DNA of 40,096 nucleotides. It comes from Martinezella calliandrae. Its GTDB lineage: Bacteria > Pseudomonadota > Alphaproteobacteria > Rhizobiales > Rhizobiaceae. The first letter of the stretch is position 1, and each line of letters opens with the position of its first letter. Below the pieces are notes generated by a model. The model worked only from the letters and a program-made list of their open reading frames with translations. It was not told where the DNA came from and ran no database searches. The stretch spans positions 1-40,096 of the forward strand of contig NZ_JARFYN010000060.1 of NCBI RefSeq assembly GCF_030272695.1, in the 5' to 3' direction. Position numbers and translations under genes: made by a program. Shown here piece by piece: positions 33,331 through 40,096 of this stretch.

Positions 33331-35076
33331 GTGCTTAAACGTCCGAAAGAACCACCGCAAAAATTCATCTCCGTGATGCTGTCTTCCCTTCGAAAGGCGT
33401 TTTTCAGCATTGCTATTGCGAGCGCCACGATAAACATGCTGGCGCTGACCGGCTCCTTTTTCATGCTGCAGGTTTACGATCGTGTCATTCCGGGCCGCAG
33501 CCTGCCAACGCTTGCGGGGCTTGCGATCATCGCCGCGACCCTGTTCATATTCCAGGGAACGCTCGAACTCTTGCGCTCTATGCTGCTTACGCGCGTGGGC
33601 ATGTCTCTCGATCAACGGCTGAACCTAAGAGTCTTCAGCTCGCTCGTCTACCTGCCAACGAGATTGCAAGCGGCCGATGATGGGCTGCAGTCGGTTCGCG
33701 ACCTGGAACAGGTCCGATCGTTTCTGTCTGGAGGCGGCTCGACTGCCTTGTTCGACCTGCCATGGATGCCATTTTATCTGATCCTGTGTTTTCTGTTTCA
33801 TTTCTGGATCGGCCTCACCGCCTTGTGCGGCGCCGTCGTGCTTGTCGTGCTGACAGCGCTCGCAGAGATGCTGTCCAAAAAACCGGCGGAGCAAGCCGCG
33901 AAGTCCGCTGCGGCGCGTCTCGGCTTTGCACAAGCCGCGCGGCTAAACTGGGAGGCGGTGGTGGCAATGGGTTTTAGCGGCCGCCTCACCGAGAAATGGA
34001 CGGCCATGAATGAGGACTATCTGGGAAATCAGCTCTCTGCCGGCAACATCGTCGGCACGCTTACCACGATTGCGAAGATATTGCGGATGATGCTGCAGTC
34101 CGGTGTTTTGGCTGTCGGCGCGATCCTTGTCATCAAGCAGGAGGCGACGGGCGGCATCATCATCGCCAGCTCGATCATGGTCACGCGGGCGCTTGCTCCA
34201 GTGGAGCTTGCAATCGGGCACTGGAAGGGCTTTGTCGCTGCCCGCCAAAGCTGGTCGCGCCTCGCCAAGCTGCTGGATCTGATCCCCAGCGAACACCGAG
34301 CCATGGCTCTGCCGCCGCCGCAAAAAGACCTCAGCGTCGAAAATATAAGTCTTACGTCTCCCGGCAGCCGCGACTTCATTCTCCGCAATGTCTCGTTCAA
34401 GATAACTGCGGGGACTGTGCTCGGCGTGATCGGTCCCAGCGCTTCGGGAAAATCGTCACTTGCAAGAGCGATCACTGGATTATGGCCAGTTGTGATCGGT
34501 GCGATCAGGCTCGATCAGGCAGCCTTGTCGCAATGGGAGGGGAGCGACCTCGGACGGCATGTCGGATATCTGCCTCAGGACGTCGGTTTGTTCGACGGAT
34601 CGATAGCCGAAAATATTTCACGCTTCGCAAAGGACATTGAGCCGGGGCCGGTTATAGCGGCGGCAAAGGCTGCAGGCGTATACGACATGATCGTCAAATT
34701 GCCGGATGGGTTCGAAACGATCATTGGCGAGGGTGGCTCGCGACTTTCCGCCGGCCAGAGGCAGCGCATTGCCCTGGCACGAGCCCTTTATGGCGATCCC
34801 TTCCTAGTGGTTCTTGACGAGCCGAACTCCAATCTGGATGCCGAGGGTGAGGCATCCTTGACCAAAGCCCTGTTGGGCGTCCGGGCGCGCGGCGGCATAG
34901 CCGTTGTCGTTGCGCACAGGCCGAGCGCCCTGGCCGCGGCGGACAAGGTCGCAATCATTGCCAACGGCCAATTACAGGCGTTTGGACCCAAGGATGAGAT
35001 TCTCGGCACATCCATGAGGCATTCGGGGCCCGGGCCAGTGCGATTGATGATAGCCGGCGAGGATGTGAGCGGATGA
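33331..35076 (+). CDS. prsD: Type I secretion ABC transporter (PrsD-like)
   Basis: The 581-aa inner membrane ABC exporter of a type I secretion system. About five or six membrane helices lie in residues 20-300, and the ATPase domain in 330-570 has Walker A GPSASGKSSLARAI, signature LSAGQRQRIALARALYGDP and Walker B LVVLDEPNSNLD. There is no peptidase C39 domain, as expected for exporters of RTX proteins (PrtD/PrsD branch). The start at 33331 is GTG, with AAGGA some distance upstream; an ATG at 33376 is an alternative. It overlaps prsE by ATGA. The outer membrane TolC partner is not in the window, which is normal for this system. Confidence 0.92.
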   Translation: MLKRPKEPPQKFISVMLSSLRKAFFSIAIASATINMLALTGSFFMLQVYDRVIPGRSLPTLAGLAIIAATLFIFQGTLELLRSMLLTRVGMSLDQRLNLRVFSSLVYLPTRLQAADDGLQSVRDLEQVRSFLSGGGSTALFDLPWMPFYLILCFLFHFWIGLTALCGAVVLVVLTALAEMLSKKPAEQAAKSAAARLGFAQAARLNWEAVVAMGFSGRLTEKWTAMNEDYLGNQLSAGNIVGTLTTIAKILRMMLQSGVLAVGAILVIKQEATGGIIIASSIMVTRALAPVELAIGHWKGFVAARQSWSRLAKLLDLIPSEHRAMALPPPQKDLSVENISLTSPGSRDFILRNVSFKITAGTVLGVIGPSASGKSSLARAITGLWPVVIGAIRLDQAALSQWEGSDLGRHVGYLPQDVGLFDGSIAENISRFAKDIEPGPVIAAAKAAGVYDMIVKLPDGFETIIGEGGSRLSAGQRQRIALARALYGDPFLVVLDEPNSNLDAEGEASLTKALLGVRARGGIAVVVAHRPSALAAADKVAIIANGQLQAFGPKDEILGTSMRHSGPGPVRLMIAGEDVSG

Positions 35077-36383
35077 TCGATACGGGCTTGCCTTCCACCG
35101 AGCGTGCGATCCGCCGCCTATCCATTTTCGTGCTAACGACGATTCTTCTTCTTTTCGGCGTCATGGGCGGTCTAGCGGCGGCAACAAAGATTTCGGGAGC
35201 AGTCATCAGCCCCGGTACCTTGGTCGTAGACAGCTACGTAAAGACCGTTCAGCACCTCAAAGGCGGGATCGTTGGCGAAATCCGGGTGAAGAACGGTGAT
35301 CATGTCGATGCCGACCAGATATTGATCCGGCTGGACGATACGCAAACGAGAGCCAATCTCGGCATCATCAGAAAGCGATTGAATGAACTTTCCGCCAGAA
35401 CGGCGCGTCTGGTCGCAGAGCGCGACGACAAGAGTGAGATCGGCTTTCCGGCGGATCTTTTGTCCAACAGCGGCGACGATAACGTCGCAAGCATCCTTGC
35501 TGGCGAGCGCCAACTGTTCAGCGACCGGTTGGCATCGCGACAGGGCCAGAAGTCACAGCTGCGCGAGAGAGTTCAGCAGTTGAAACAGGAAGTGGACGGC
35601 TTTGACGCGCAGGAAAAGGGGAAACGAACCGAGATCGAGCTCGTCAACAAGGAACTGGGCAGCCTCCAGCGACTGTTCGATCAAGGTATCGTTCCGGCGG
35701 CAAAGGTTTATTCGCTGCAGCGAGACAGCGCTCGCCTGACGGGGGAGCTCGGTAACCTTGTCTCGTCGATCGCGCAGACCAACGGCAAGATTACCGAGAC
35801 CGAGCTGCAGATCATTCAGATCGACAAGGACCATAGCTCGGAAGTCGCCGACCAATTGCGACAGGCCGAAAGTGATACCGGGCAATTTTCGGAGCGGCTG
35901 ATTGCAGCCGAGGACGATCTCAAAAGGGTGGACATCAGGGCGCCACAGTCGGGCATTGTCGATCAGTTGACCGTCCATTCCGCCGGCGCCGTGATCGGGC
36001 CGAAAGAAGGGATCATGCAGATTGTGCCTGACAAGGACGCACTGGTCGCCGAGCTTAAGCTCTCGCCGCAGGACATCGACCAGATCGCCGTCGGGCAGGT
36101 GGTCGCGCTGCGATTTTCAGCCTTCAACCAGCGCATTACGCCCGAACTCAACGGGCGCGTCGAAACCATCTCGGCTGATCTGGCGACCGATCAGCACTCG
36201 GGGCTCAGCTATTACATCGTTCGCGCCAAAGTGCCGAGCCAAGAGTGGGATCGATTGGGAAAGCTGACGCCTCTTCCTGGCATGCCCGTGGAGGCATTCA
36301 TGCAGACCGGCCGCAGAAGCGTTCTCGCCTATCTGACCAAGCCGATGACCGATCAGATAAAGCGTGCATTCAGAGAGGATTAG
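35073..36383 (+). CDS. prsE: Type I secretion membrane fusion protein (PrsE-like)
   Basis: The 436-aa HlyD-family adaptor joins the inner membrane ABC exporter to TolC. It has one membrane anchor (about 14-38), then a biotinyl-lipoyl-like hairpin (VQHLKGGIVGEIRVKNGDHV), a long coiled coil (about 95-290) and the C-terminal beta domain (RVDIRAPQSGIVDQLTVHSA). The last part, LPGMPVEAFMQTGRRSVLAY, is the conserved HlyD ending. The ATG overlaps the prsD stop. PrsDE is known in Rhizobium and Sinorhizobium for secreting glycanases (ExsH, PlyA) and Rap proteins, and an ExsH-like gene lies next to it. Confidence 0.94.
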   Translation: MIDTGLPSTERAIRRLSIFVLTTILLLFGVMGGLAAATKISGAVISPGTLVVDSYVKTVQHLKGGIVGEIRVKNGDHVDADQILIRLDDTQTRANLGIIRKRLNELSARTARLVAERDDKSEIGFPADLLSNSGDDNVASILAGERQLFSDRLASRQGQKSQLRERVQQLKQEVDGFDAQEKGKRTEIELVNKELGSLQRLFDQGIVPAAKVYSLQRDSARLTGELGNLVSSIAQTNGKITETELQIIQIDKDHSSEVADQLRQAESDTGQFSERLIAAEDDLKRVDIRAPQSGIVDQLTVHSAGAVIGPKEGIMQIVPDKDALVAELKLSPQDIDQIAVGQVVALRFSAFNQRITPELNGRVETISADLATDQHSGLSYYIVRAKVPSQEWDRLGKLTPLPGMPVEAFMQTGRRSVLAYLTKPMTDQIKRAFRED

Positions 36384-36498
36384 GGGGCTTCGAGCGGCGC
36401 TCCTGGCGCTTTAGAACTTGAAGCCGCGCCGCTGACATCAGCGGCTGCGGCGAACGCTTGGAGCAATTTCAGGTCCGAAAATTGCGTAAAACAAAACG

Positions 36499-36541
36499 AT
36501 AGAGCGGTCCGGCGACCCCGTGGAAAGCTGAACCGCTCTAT
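36499..36541. terminator. Bidirectional terminator between prsE and exsH
   Basis: ATAGAGCGGT and ACCGCTCTAT form a 10-bp stem with an internal loop of about 23 bases, between the convergent prsE and exsH genes. It lies 115 bp after the prsE stop and 17 bp after the exsH stop, so it can serve both. Confidence 0.7.
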
Positions 36542-36557
36542 TCAACGTCGGACCCTA

Positions 36558-37988
36558 TCAGATATGCCAGTCCGGAGTATGGGCAGCCGCGGCAGCTGCC
36601 GTCTGGGTGAGGTGGTCGTTCAACTGATAGGCCTTGATGTAGTCGATTTTCATCTCCGAGTCTTTCAGGCTGTCCGTCGGAGTGCCGGCGGTGCCGCCGA
36701 CGGCTTGATCCACCAGCATATACATCGGGCTGTGCATATCGGCCGGTGTTGCCGCATGCGCGATGGCCACATCGTCGAAATACCAGACGATCTGATCCTG
36801 ATCCCACAGCACACCGTAATTGTGGAAACCAGCGGTGCTGGGAACTTCAATCGGCATGGATTGCATCGTGTGCTGGCCCGTTGCGTTCGAGTGGACCGTC
36901 ACATTGACCGTGTTCGGATCCTGCCCGCGCATTTCCACCACATCGAGTTCCGGCGGCCAGGAACCGTCTTCCGGCAGAAGCCAGAAGGCTGGCCATGTGC
37001 CCTGGTCATGCGGCATCTCGGCCCGCATTTCAAAATATCCATAGGTCTGGGAGAAGGTGGAATGAGTGTTCAGAATGCCGGACGTATAGTTATGGCCGTC
37101 GACAAGCGATTTCAGCGCATCGGGCGTCGGTTTGGCTGAAATCGTCAACACGCCGTTCGAGATGGAAAATGGATTGGCCGATGCGGTCGGGCCGTAAGAC
37201 GGATTGACATACCACTGCAGCTCGCCAGTCATGCTGCTGCCCTTGTCCGGCGCCCACCAGTATTTCGCATCCCAGGTGCCCTGCGTGCCCTGATGAAGGG
37301 AGAGCGTATTGAAATCGTCCGAGAAGGTCTGCGTCAGCGCGGAACGGTCGAGCCCGAGCTGGAACTGGTCTGCGTGCAGATCGGCAACGGTCTTGTTGGC
37401 GAAAACCAGGCTCTCGCCGCCGCCAAGGTCGAGCCGCAGATTGGCGCCTTGCTGCGTCAGATGACTGACGACCTGATCGAAGGATGTCAGCCCGTAATGG
37501 TTCAGGCGCACCTTATCGTCGCTGCTGAAATCGGTGATCAGATCACTGCCATTACCCTTGGTGACGATGAAGGTATCGGCACCGCCGCCGCCGGTCAGGA
37601 CATCGTTGCCTGCGCCGCCATCAATGGTCTGGCTGCCTGACCCACCGGTGATGATGTTGTCCTGGCTGTTGCCGAAGGCATGACGGCCATCACCGGTCAC
37701 CGTGAGGTTCTCGAAATTGTCGGGCAGGGTGTAGTCCATCCACGTGTTGATGGTGTCCACCCCTCCACCTGGCGCTTCGGACGCGTGGTTGAGGCTCGAA
37801 TAGAGATAGTAGATATCATCTCCAGTGCCGCCCACCATCGTTACGTTGACGGAGCCGTCACCGTACATCGAATCATTTCCAGCCGTGCCGTTAAGCGTCG
37901 GACCAGAGCCCGTGGCGGAAAACCAACTTGTCGACGTCCCGCTGTAGTAGAGCGGTTGGCCAAGGGCATTGAGTACTGAATTGGGCAT
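36558..37988 (-). CDS. exsH: Secreted RTX glycoside hydrolase family 16 glycanase (ExsH-like)
   Basis: The 476-aa protein lacks a signal peptide, as expected for type I secretion. Its N-terminal half has RTX-type glycine/aspartate repeats (GGTGDDIYYL; GGSGSQTIDGGAGNDVLTGG with GGADTFIV). Residues about 215-455 are a GH16 beta-jelly-roll domain with the catalytic motif ELDVVE (general acid and nucleophile glutamates) in DGSWPPELDVVEMRGQD. ExsH in Sinorhizobium has the same size and domain order and depolymerises succinoglycan. The polymer cut here is inferred. The convergent position next to prsDE suggests these genes supply its exporter. Confidence 0.92.
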   Translation of the reverse strand: MPNSVLNALGQPLYYSGTSTSWFSATGSGPTLNGTAGNDSMYGDGSVNVTMVGGTGDDIYYLYSSLNHASEAPGGGVDTINTWMDYTLPDNFENLTVTGDGRHAFGNSQDNIITGGSGSQTIDGGAGNDVLTGGGGADTFIVTKGNGSDLITDFSSDDKVRLNHYGLTSFDQVVSHLTQQGANLRLDLGGGESLVFANKTVADLHADQFQLGLDRSALTQTFSDDFNTLSLHQGTQGTWDAKYWWAPDKGSSMTGELQWYVNPSYGPTASANPFSISNGVLTISAKPTPDALKSLVDGHNYTSGILNTHSTFSQTYGYFEMRAEMPHDQGTWPAFWLLPEDGSWPPELDVVEMRGQDPNTVNVTVHSNATGQHTMQSMPIEVPSTAGFHNYGVLWDQDQIVWYFDDVAIAHAATPADMHSPMYMLVDQAVGGTAGTPTDSLKDSEMKIDYIKAYQLNDHLTQTAAAAAAHTPDWHI

Positions 37989-38613
37989 CGGAAACCTCTT
38001 CCGTTGTGCTTGGCTATCTCCTCCGCAGCGCTAACATTCCTCCGCGCTTAAGTTAGAGGGATAACATCTTCTGCATCGCAGCACACCCCCGAAGACGCTA
38101 ATTTCAGCTTTTTATAAAATTTGGCCGGTTCAAAGGTCACTCATGTTTAAAGTCGTGGCAAATCGCATGCTGCCTCTGACGTCGCGTCCCGTTTCGTGGC
38201 GTAGTGATCAAGCGTGCCCAAGGTGGGTGGTACAGCAGGGCGCATTATCCAGCCGGCGGCGCGGTGATCGGCTCGGCTGAGCATTAACAGGCTGCAAGCT
38301 TGCTTAGGGGGCGCCAGCCACGAACAAAAGCCCGCCGCAGACCGGGAGTTGATAGTCGCGGCGGGCTCACGCTCCAGTGGCCGGCGTGGTACACCAAGAG
38401 CTGCGGGCGCGAACATCCCGCCCGTAAGAAACTAAGATAAAGCCCTTTGGTTCCCGTTGCTTATCGCGGTGCGACAATTCTTTGGGCCCAATGGACGGAC
38501 GCAAATGATCGATAAGACCGTTTGGCTCAGCCTCAACGATCTCAATCCACCGCTTCCGAGGGATGGAGATACGGCACTGCATGCTGTCTGCGAGACGGAG
38601 AATGCCTCGTTGC
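37989..38613. other. Intergenic region with a minus-strand terminator
   Basis: No convincing gene lies in this 625-bp stretch. A short minus-strand frame (38367-38582, 71 aa) has no homology I recognise and overlaps the terminator at 38324-38367. The region near 38040, just before exsH, must hold its promoter, but I find no consensus. Confidence 0.4.
38324..38367 (-). terminator. Rho-independent terminator on the minus strand
   Basis: AGCCCGCCGC and GCGGCGGGCT form a perfect 10-bp stem (loop about 19) followed on the - strand by TTTTGTT. It points to a minus-strand transcript ending here, either the DUF982 gene at 38614-38868 with a 250-bp 3' region or an independent small RNA. Confidence 0.72.
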
Positions 38614-38868
38614 TCACTGCAGCAGGGATATCCCGGCTTCTTCTGCCGCCTTGATGAATGCTTCTCGGGCCGCTTCTGGGCAGATCACACCCATCATCGC
38701 ATCGAGGCAGACACGCACTGCCGTTACGTATTCTTCACCATCTTCAACTGGCCAATGCTCCAGCAGGGTCTCGGCCGCTTCCCGTACCGAATTGACCCGC
38801 CGATAACCCTCCGCGCCTCCCATCACCAGCGTGACGGCAGAAAATGGTTGCAAGGTGTCTCGATTCAA
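38614..38868 (-). CDS. DUF982 protein
   Basis: The 84-aa protein has the DUF982 pattern: SVREAAETLLEHWPVEDGEE, then AVRVCLDAMMGVICPEAARE and AFIKAAEEAGI. The family is small, nearly restricted to rhizobia and relatives, often present in many copies on plasmids, and its function is unknown. The start is TTG at 38868, with CGGAGG about 9 bp upstream; the nearby ATG at 38875 is in a different frame. It is a paralogue of the gene at 39130. The 260 bp between them contain no gene I can support. Confidence 0.8.
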   Translation of the reverse strand: MNRDTLQPFSAVTLVMGGAEGYRRVNSVREAAETLLEHWPVEDGEEYVTAVRVCLDAMMGVICPEAAREAFIKAAEEAGISLLQ

Positions 38869-39129
38869 AACGCATTACCTCCGAAACATATCGATTTCGG
38901 TAACCTTGCAAAAAACGTTCCGGGGAGGGCGGCAAGGCCTATCCGCCTTTGGCCAATCGCCAAAGCTGACCCGAGAGAGACAATGCCCCCGTGTGAGATG
39001 CCGCCGATGGTGACGCGGGTGTGATTGTGGTTAACACGGCTAAAGCTCAAACTGTGAGGACTATCTCGGTCGAGCTTATCGTCGCGCCGCCTGACATCAT
39101 CGCCGGCGGGAGAGCGAGGGGCAATAGCC

Positions 39130-39372
39130 TCAACGGCAAACCAGAAGCGCCTCGATCGAGGCCATCTCGAAGGCGTCCCGTGCCTCGCTCGCCGTACATT
39201 CATGTTCGAGTGCGGCGTGGCAAACCTTCTTGGCCTCCCTCAAAAAGACGCCATCAGCGATGGGCCACTCTTTTTCCAGGCAACCGACGGCCTCGGCTGG
39301 GCTTTTAACGGCCTTTTGTTTTCCGCTGCTGACAATGACGGAGACTGGTGCCTCCCATGCGAGAGCGCTCAT
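39130..39372 (-). CDS. DUF982 protein under EcfG-type promoter
   Basis: The 80-aa second DUF982 protein: PVSVIVSSGKQKAVKSPAEA, then VGCLEKEWPIADGVFLREAK, then CHAALEHECTASEARDAFEM. The conserved WP and the Cys-containing helix match the first copy, with the rest diverged. The ATG at 39372 has AAGGAGG 6 bp upstream, a strong site. A GGAAC-N16-CGTT promoter lies 35-59 bp upstream, so this copy is probably a general stress gene. The function of the family is unknown. Confidence 0.85.
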   Translation of the reverse strand: MSALAWEAPVSVIVSSGKQKAVKSPAEAVGCLEKEWPIADGVFLREAKKVCHAALEHECTASEARDAFEMASIEALLVCR

Positions 39373-39406
39373 TCTTTTCCTCCTTGCCTTACAGGTAAGT
39401 TAGACA

Positions 39407-39431
39407 AACGATGGTTTTACCCGTCTGTTCC
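39407..39431 (-). promoter_or_regulatory. EcfG (general stress sigma) promoter for DUF982 gene
   Basis: GGAAC (39431-39427) and CGTT (39410-39407) on the - strand are exactly 16 bases apart. The start would lie about 28 bp before the DUF982 ATG. This is the third copy of the motif in the window, in each case at a gene start. Confidence 0.8.
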
Positions 39432-39536
39432 AAAACGAGATCAAAAAATTCCATCTCCGCAAGAGAAAGCTGCACGTGTAAGCCGAATTACAAATCAGGG
39501 TTACAAATAAGGCAGCTTTTTTGGGCGGGAGAGCTT

Positions 39537-39567
39537 ATGCCCTAGGGCATATAACCGGCCGGCCGGT
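39537..39567. repeat. Two adjacent perfect 14-bp palindromes
   Basis: ATGCCCTAGGGCAT (39537-39550) and ACCGGCCGGCCGGT (39554-39567) are both perfect self-complementary sequences, 3 bases apart. They lie in gene-poor sequence between the DUF982 promoter and a PIN-like fragment. They could be binding or recombination sites; no function is assigned. Confidence 0.6.
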
Positions 39568-39659
39568 CGACCGACGCTGGCAAGTCAAACAATAGGATAA
39601 TAGCACAAGATTGTCGAAAGAACGGCATCTGATTGTATTGAGATGGGACGATAAGGAAC

Positions 39660-39752
39660 TTAATCATCAAGGTTAGAGCCGAGGCCGACATTCTTGTCAC
39701 GGGCGACCTGAGGGATTTTGCGGCCAAAAATGCTTCTACTGTAGAAATCTAA
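39660..39752 (+). pseudogene. Fragment resembling the C-terminal part of a PIN-domain toxin
   Basis: The frame reads LIIKVRAEADILVTGDLRDF followed by AAKNASTVEI and a stop. The core A-ADILVTGD-DF is the typical third acidic-residue strand of PIN ribonucleases (VapC-like). There is no start, and the upstream frame is closed at 39639-39641, so only the end remains. The match is short. Confidence 0.5.
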
Positions 39753-39766
39753 GTGTTACCTCTTAG

Positions 39767-39940
39767 GTTCAGCGAACCCTGCAGGCTCTGAGACGTGAGA
39801 TCGGAAATGCGGACCTGATCGTCGACCACCCGTTCGATGTGATGCAATTGACGCGCTTGGGCTATGATTTTATGCCCAGGACCCTTTGGAGTGCTATTCA
39901 GAAGTCCGGAAAAGAACTTAGTCTGTGGTTGCAGGGTTAG
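39767..39940 (+). pseudogene. Unrecognised open fragment without start
   Basis: After a stop at 39764-39766 the frame is open for 57 codons with protein-like content (ADLIVDHPFDVMQLTRLGYD, then FMPRTLWSAIQKSGKELSLW). The first ATG in frame is at 39842. I do not recognise it. It may be a gene fragment that lost its 5' part together with the PIN-like piece. Confidence 0.3.
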
Positions 39941-39986
39941 AACATTTCGCTTGCAATCTTAGTGAATCTGTGTATATCGATCCAAA

Positions 39987-40096
39987 ATGGAGAGATATGT
40001 GAGCATAGGCGAAGCGGCGGAAGTTTTGGGCGTGTCGATCACGACATTGCGCCGATGGGAAGCTGAAGGCCGTCTGGTGGCTGAACATACGCCGGG
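39987..40096 (+). CDS. IS607-type serine recombinase (TnpA/OrfA), N-terminal part, cut by window end
   Basis: The first 36 residues give MERYVSIGEAAEVLGVSITT and LRRWEAEGRLVAEHTP, the MerR-like helix-turn-helix that begins IS607-family transposases; these continue into a serine resolvase domain beyond the window. The HTH alone could also belong to a MerR-like regulator, but the TLRRWEAEGRL-HTP form is typical of IS607. It suggests an insertion sequence begins shortly before 39987. Confidence 0.75.
   Translation, partial: MERYVSIGEAAEVLGVSITTLRRWEAEGRLVAEHTP

Noticed and set aside
38912..38935. EcfG promoter before the first DUF982 gene
   Set aside because: A GGAAC is present on the minus strand, but the bases at the expected -10 distance are CCGA, not CGTT.
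1..40096. CRISPR array, tRNA or rRNA genes
   Set aside because: No regularly spaced repeats and no tRNA- or rRNA-like sequence were seen on either strand.

Overview
The window looks like accessory or chromosomal DNA of a fast-growing rhizobium (Rhizobium, or a close Rhizobiaceae relative). Supporting this are the PrsD/PrsE type I exporter beside an ExsH-like RTX glycanase, two DUF982 genes, NasS/NasT nitrate control, two Ku proteins with a LigD, and promoter motifs of the alphaproteobacterial general-stress sigma factor EcfG. Protein identities come from reading the translations; no database search was run.

Layout. 1-370 holds a shrunken IS5-family element ending 12 bp from the stop of a CDF zinc-type efflux gene (381-1340, -). 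1677-8556 is a DNA end-joining block: ku and ligD on the + strand and a second ku on the - strand, enclosing a LysR / DoxX-DsrE-TlpA redox cluster. 8704-17637 (all -) is a complete nitrate assimilation locus in transcript order nasT-nasS, then narK-nirB-nirD-nasA. A sigma-54 promoter and a two-hairpin ANTAR-type leader with an overlapping terminator separate the two units. 17861-21572 has a secreted alpha/beta hydrolase behind a perfect inverted repeat, decayed ends of a TonB receptor and an AraC regulator, two unrecognised proteins and a DUF4105 membrane protein. 22037-27681 has htpG, a soluble globin-coupled chemotaxis transducer and a FixJ-type two-component pair. 28149-32738 has an ABC importer (double permease and ATPase, no binding protein) and a flavin disulfide oxidoreductase. 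33331-37988 is prsD-prsE converging on an exsH-like glycanase gene. The right end (38600-40096) holds two DUF982 genes, paired palindromes, a PIN-like fragment and the start of an IS607-type recombinase, which marks a mobile or decayed zone.

How the parts work together. Nitrate enters through NarK, is reduced by NasA and NirBD to ammonium, and the genes are gated twice: by nitrogen status (sigma-54) and by nitrate (NasS releasing NasT to act on the leader RNA). Both ku genes and one DUF982 gene carry the same GGAAC-N16-CGTT promoter, which puts end joining and DUF982 under general stress control. PrsDE probably exports the neighbouring RTX glycanase, which would trim exopolysaccharide.
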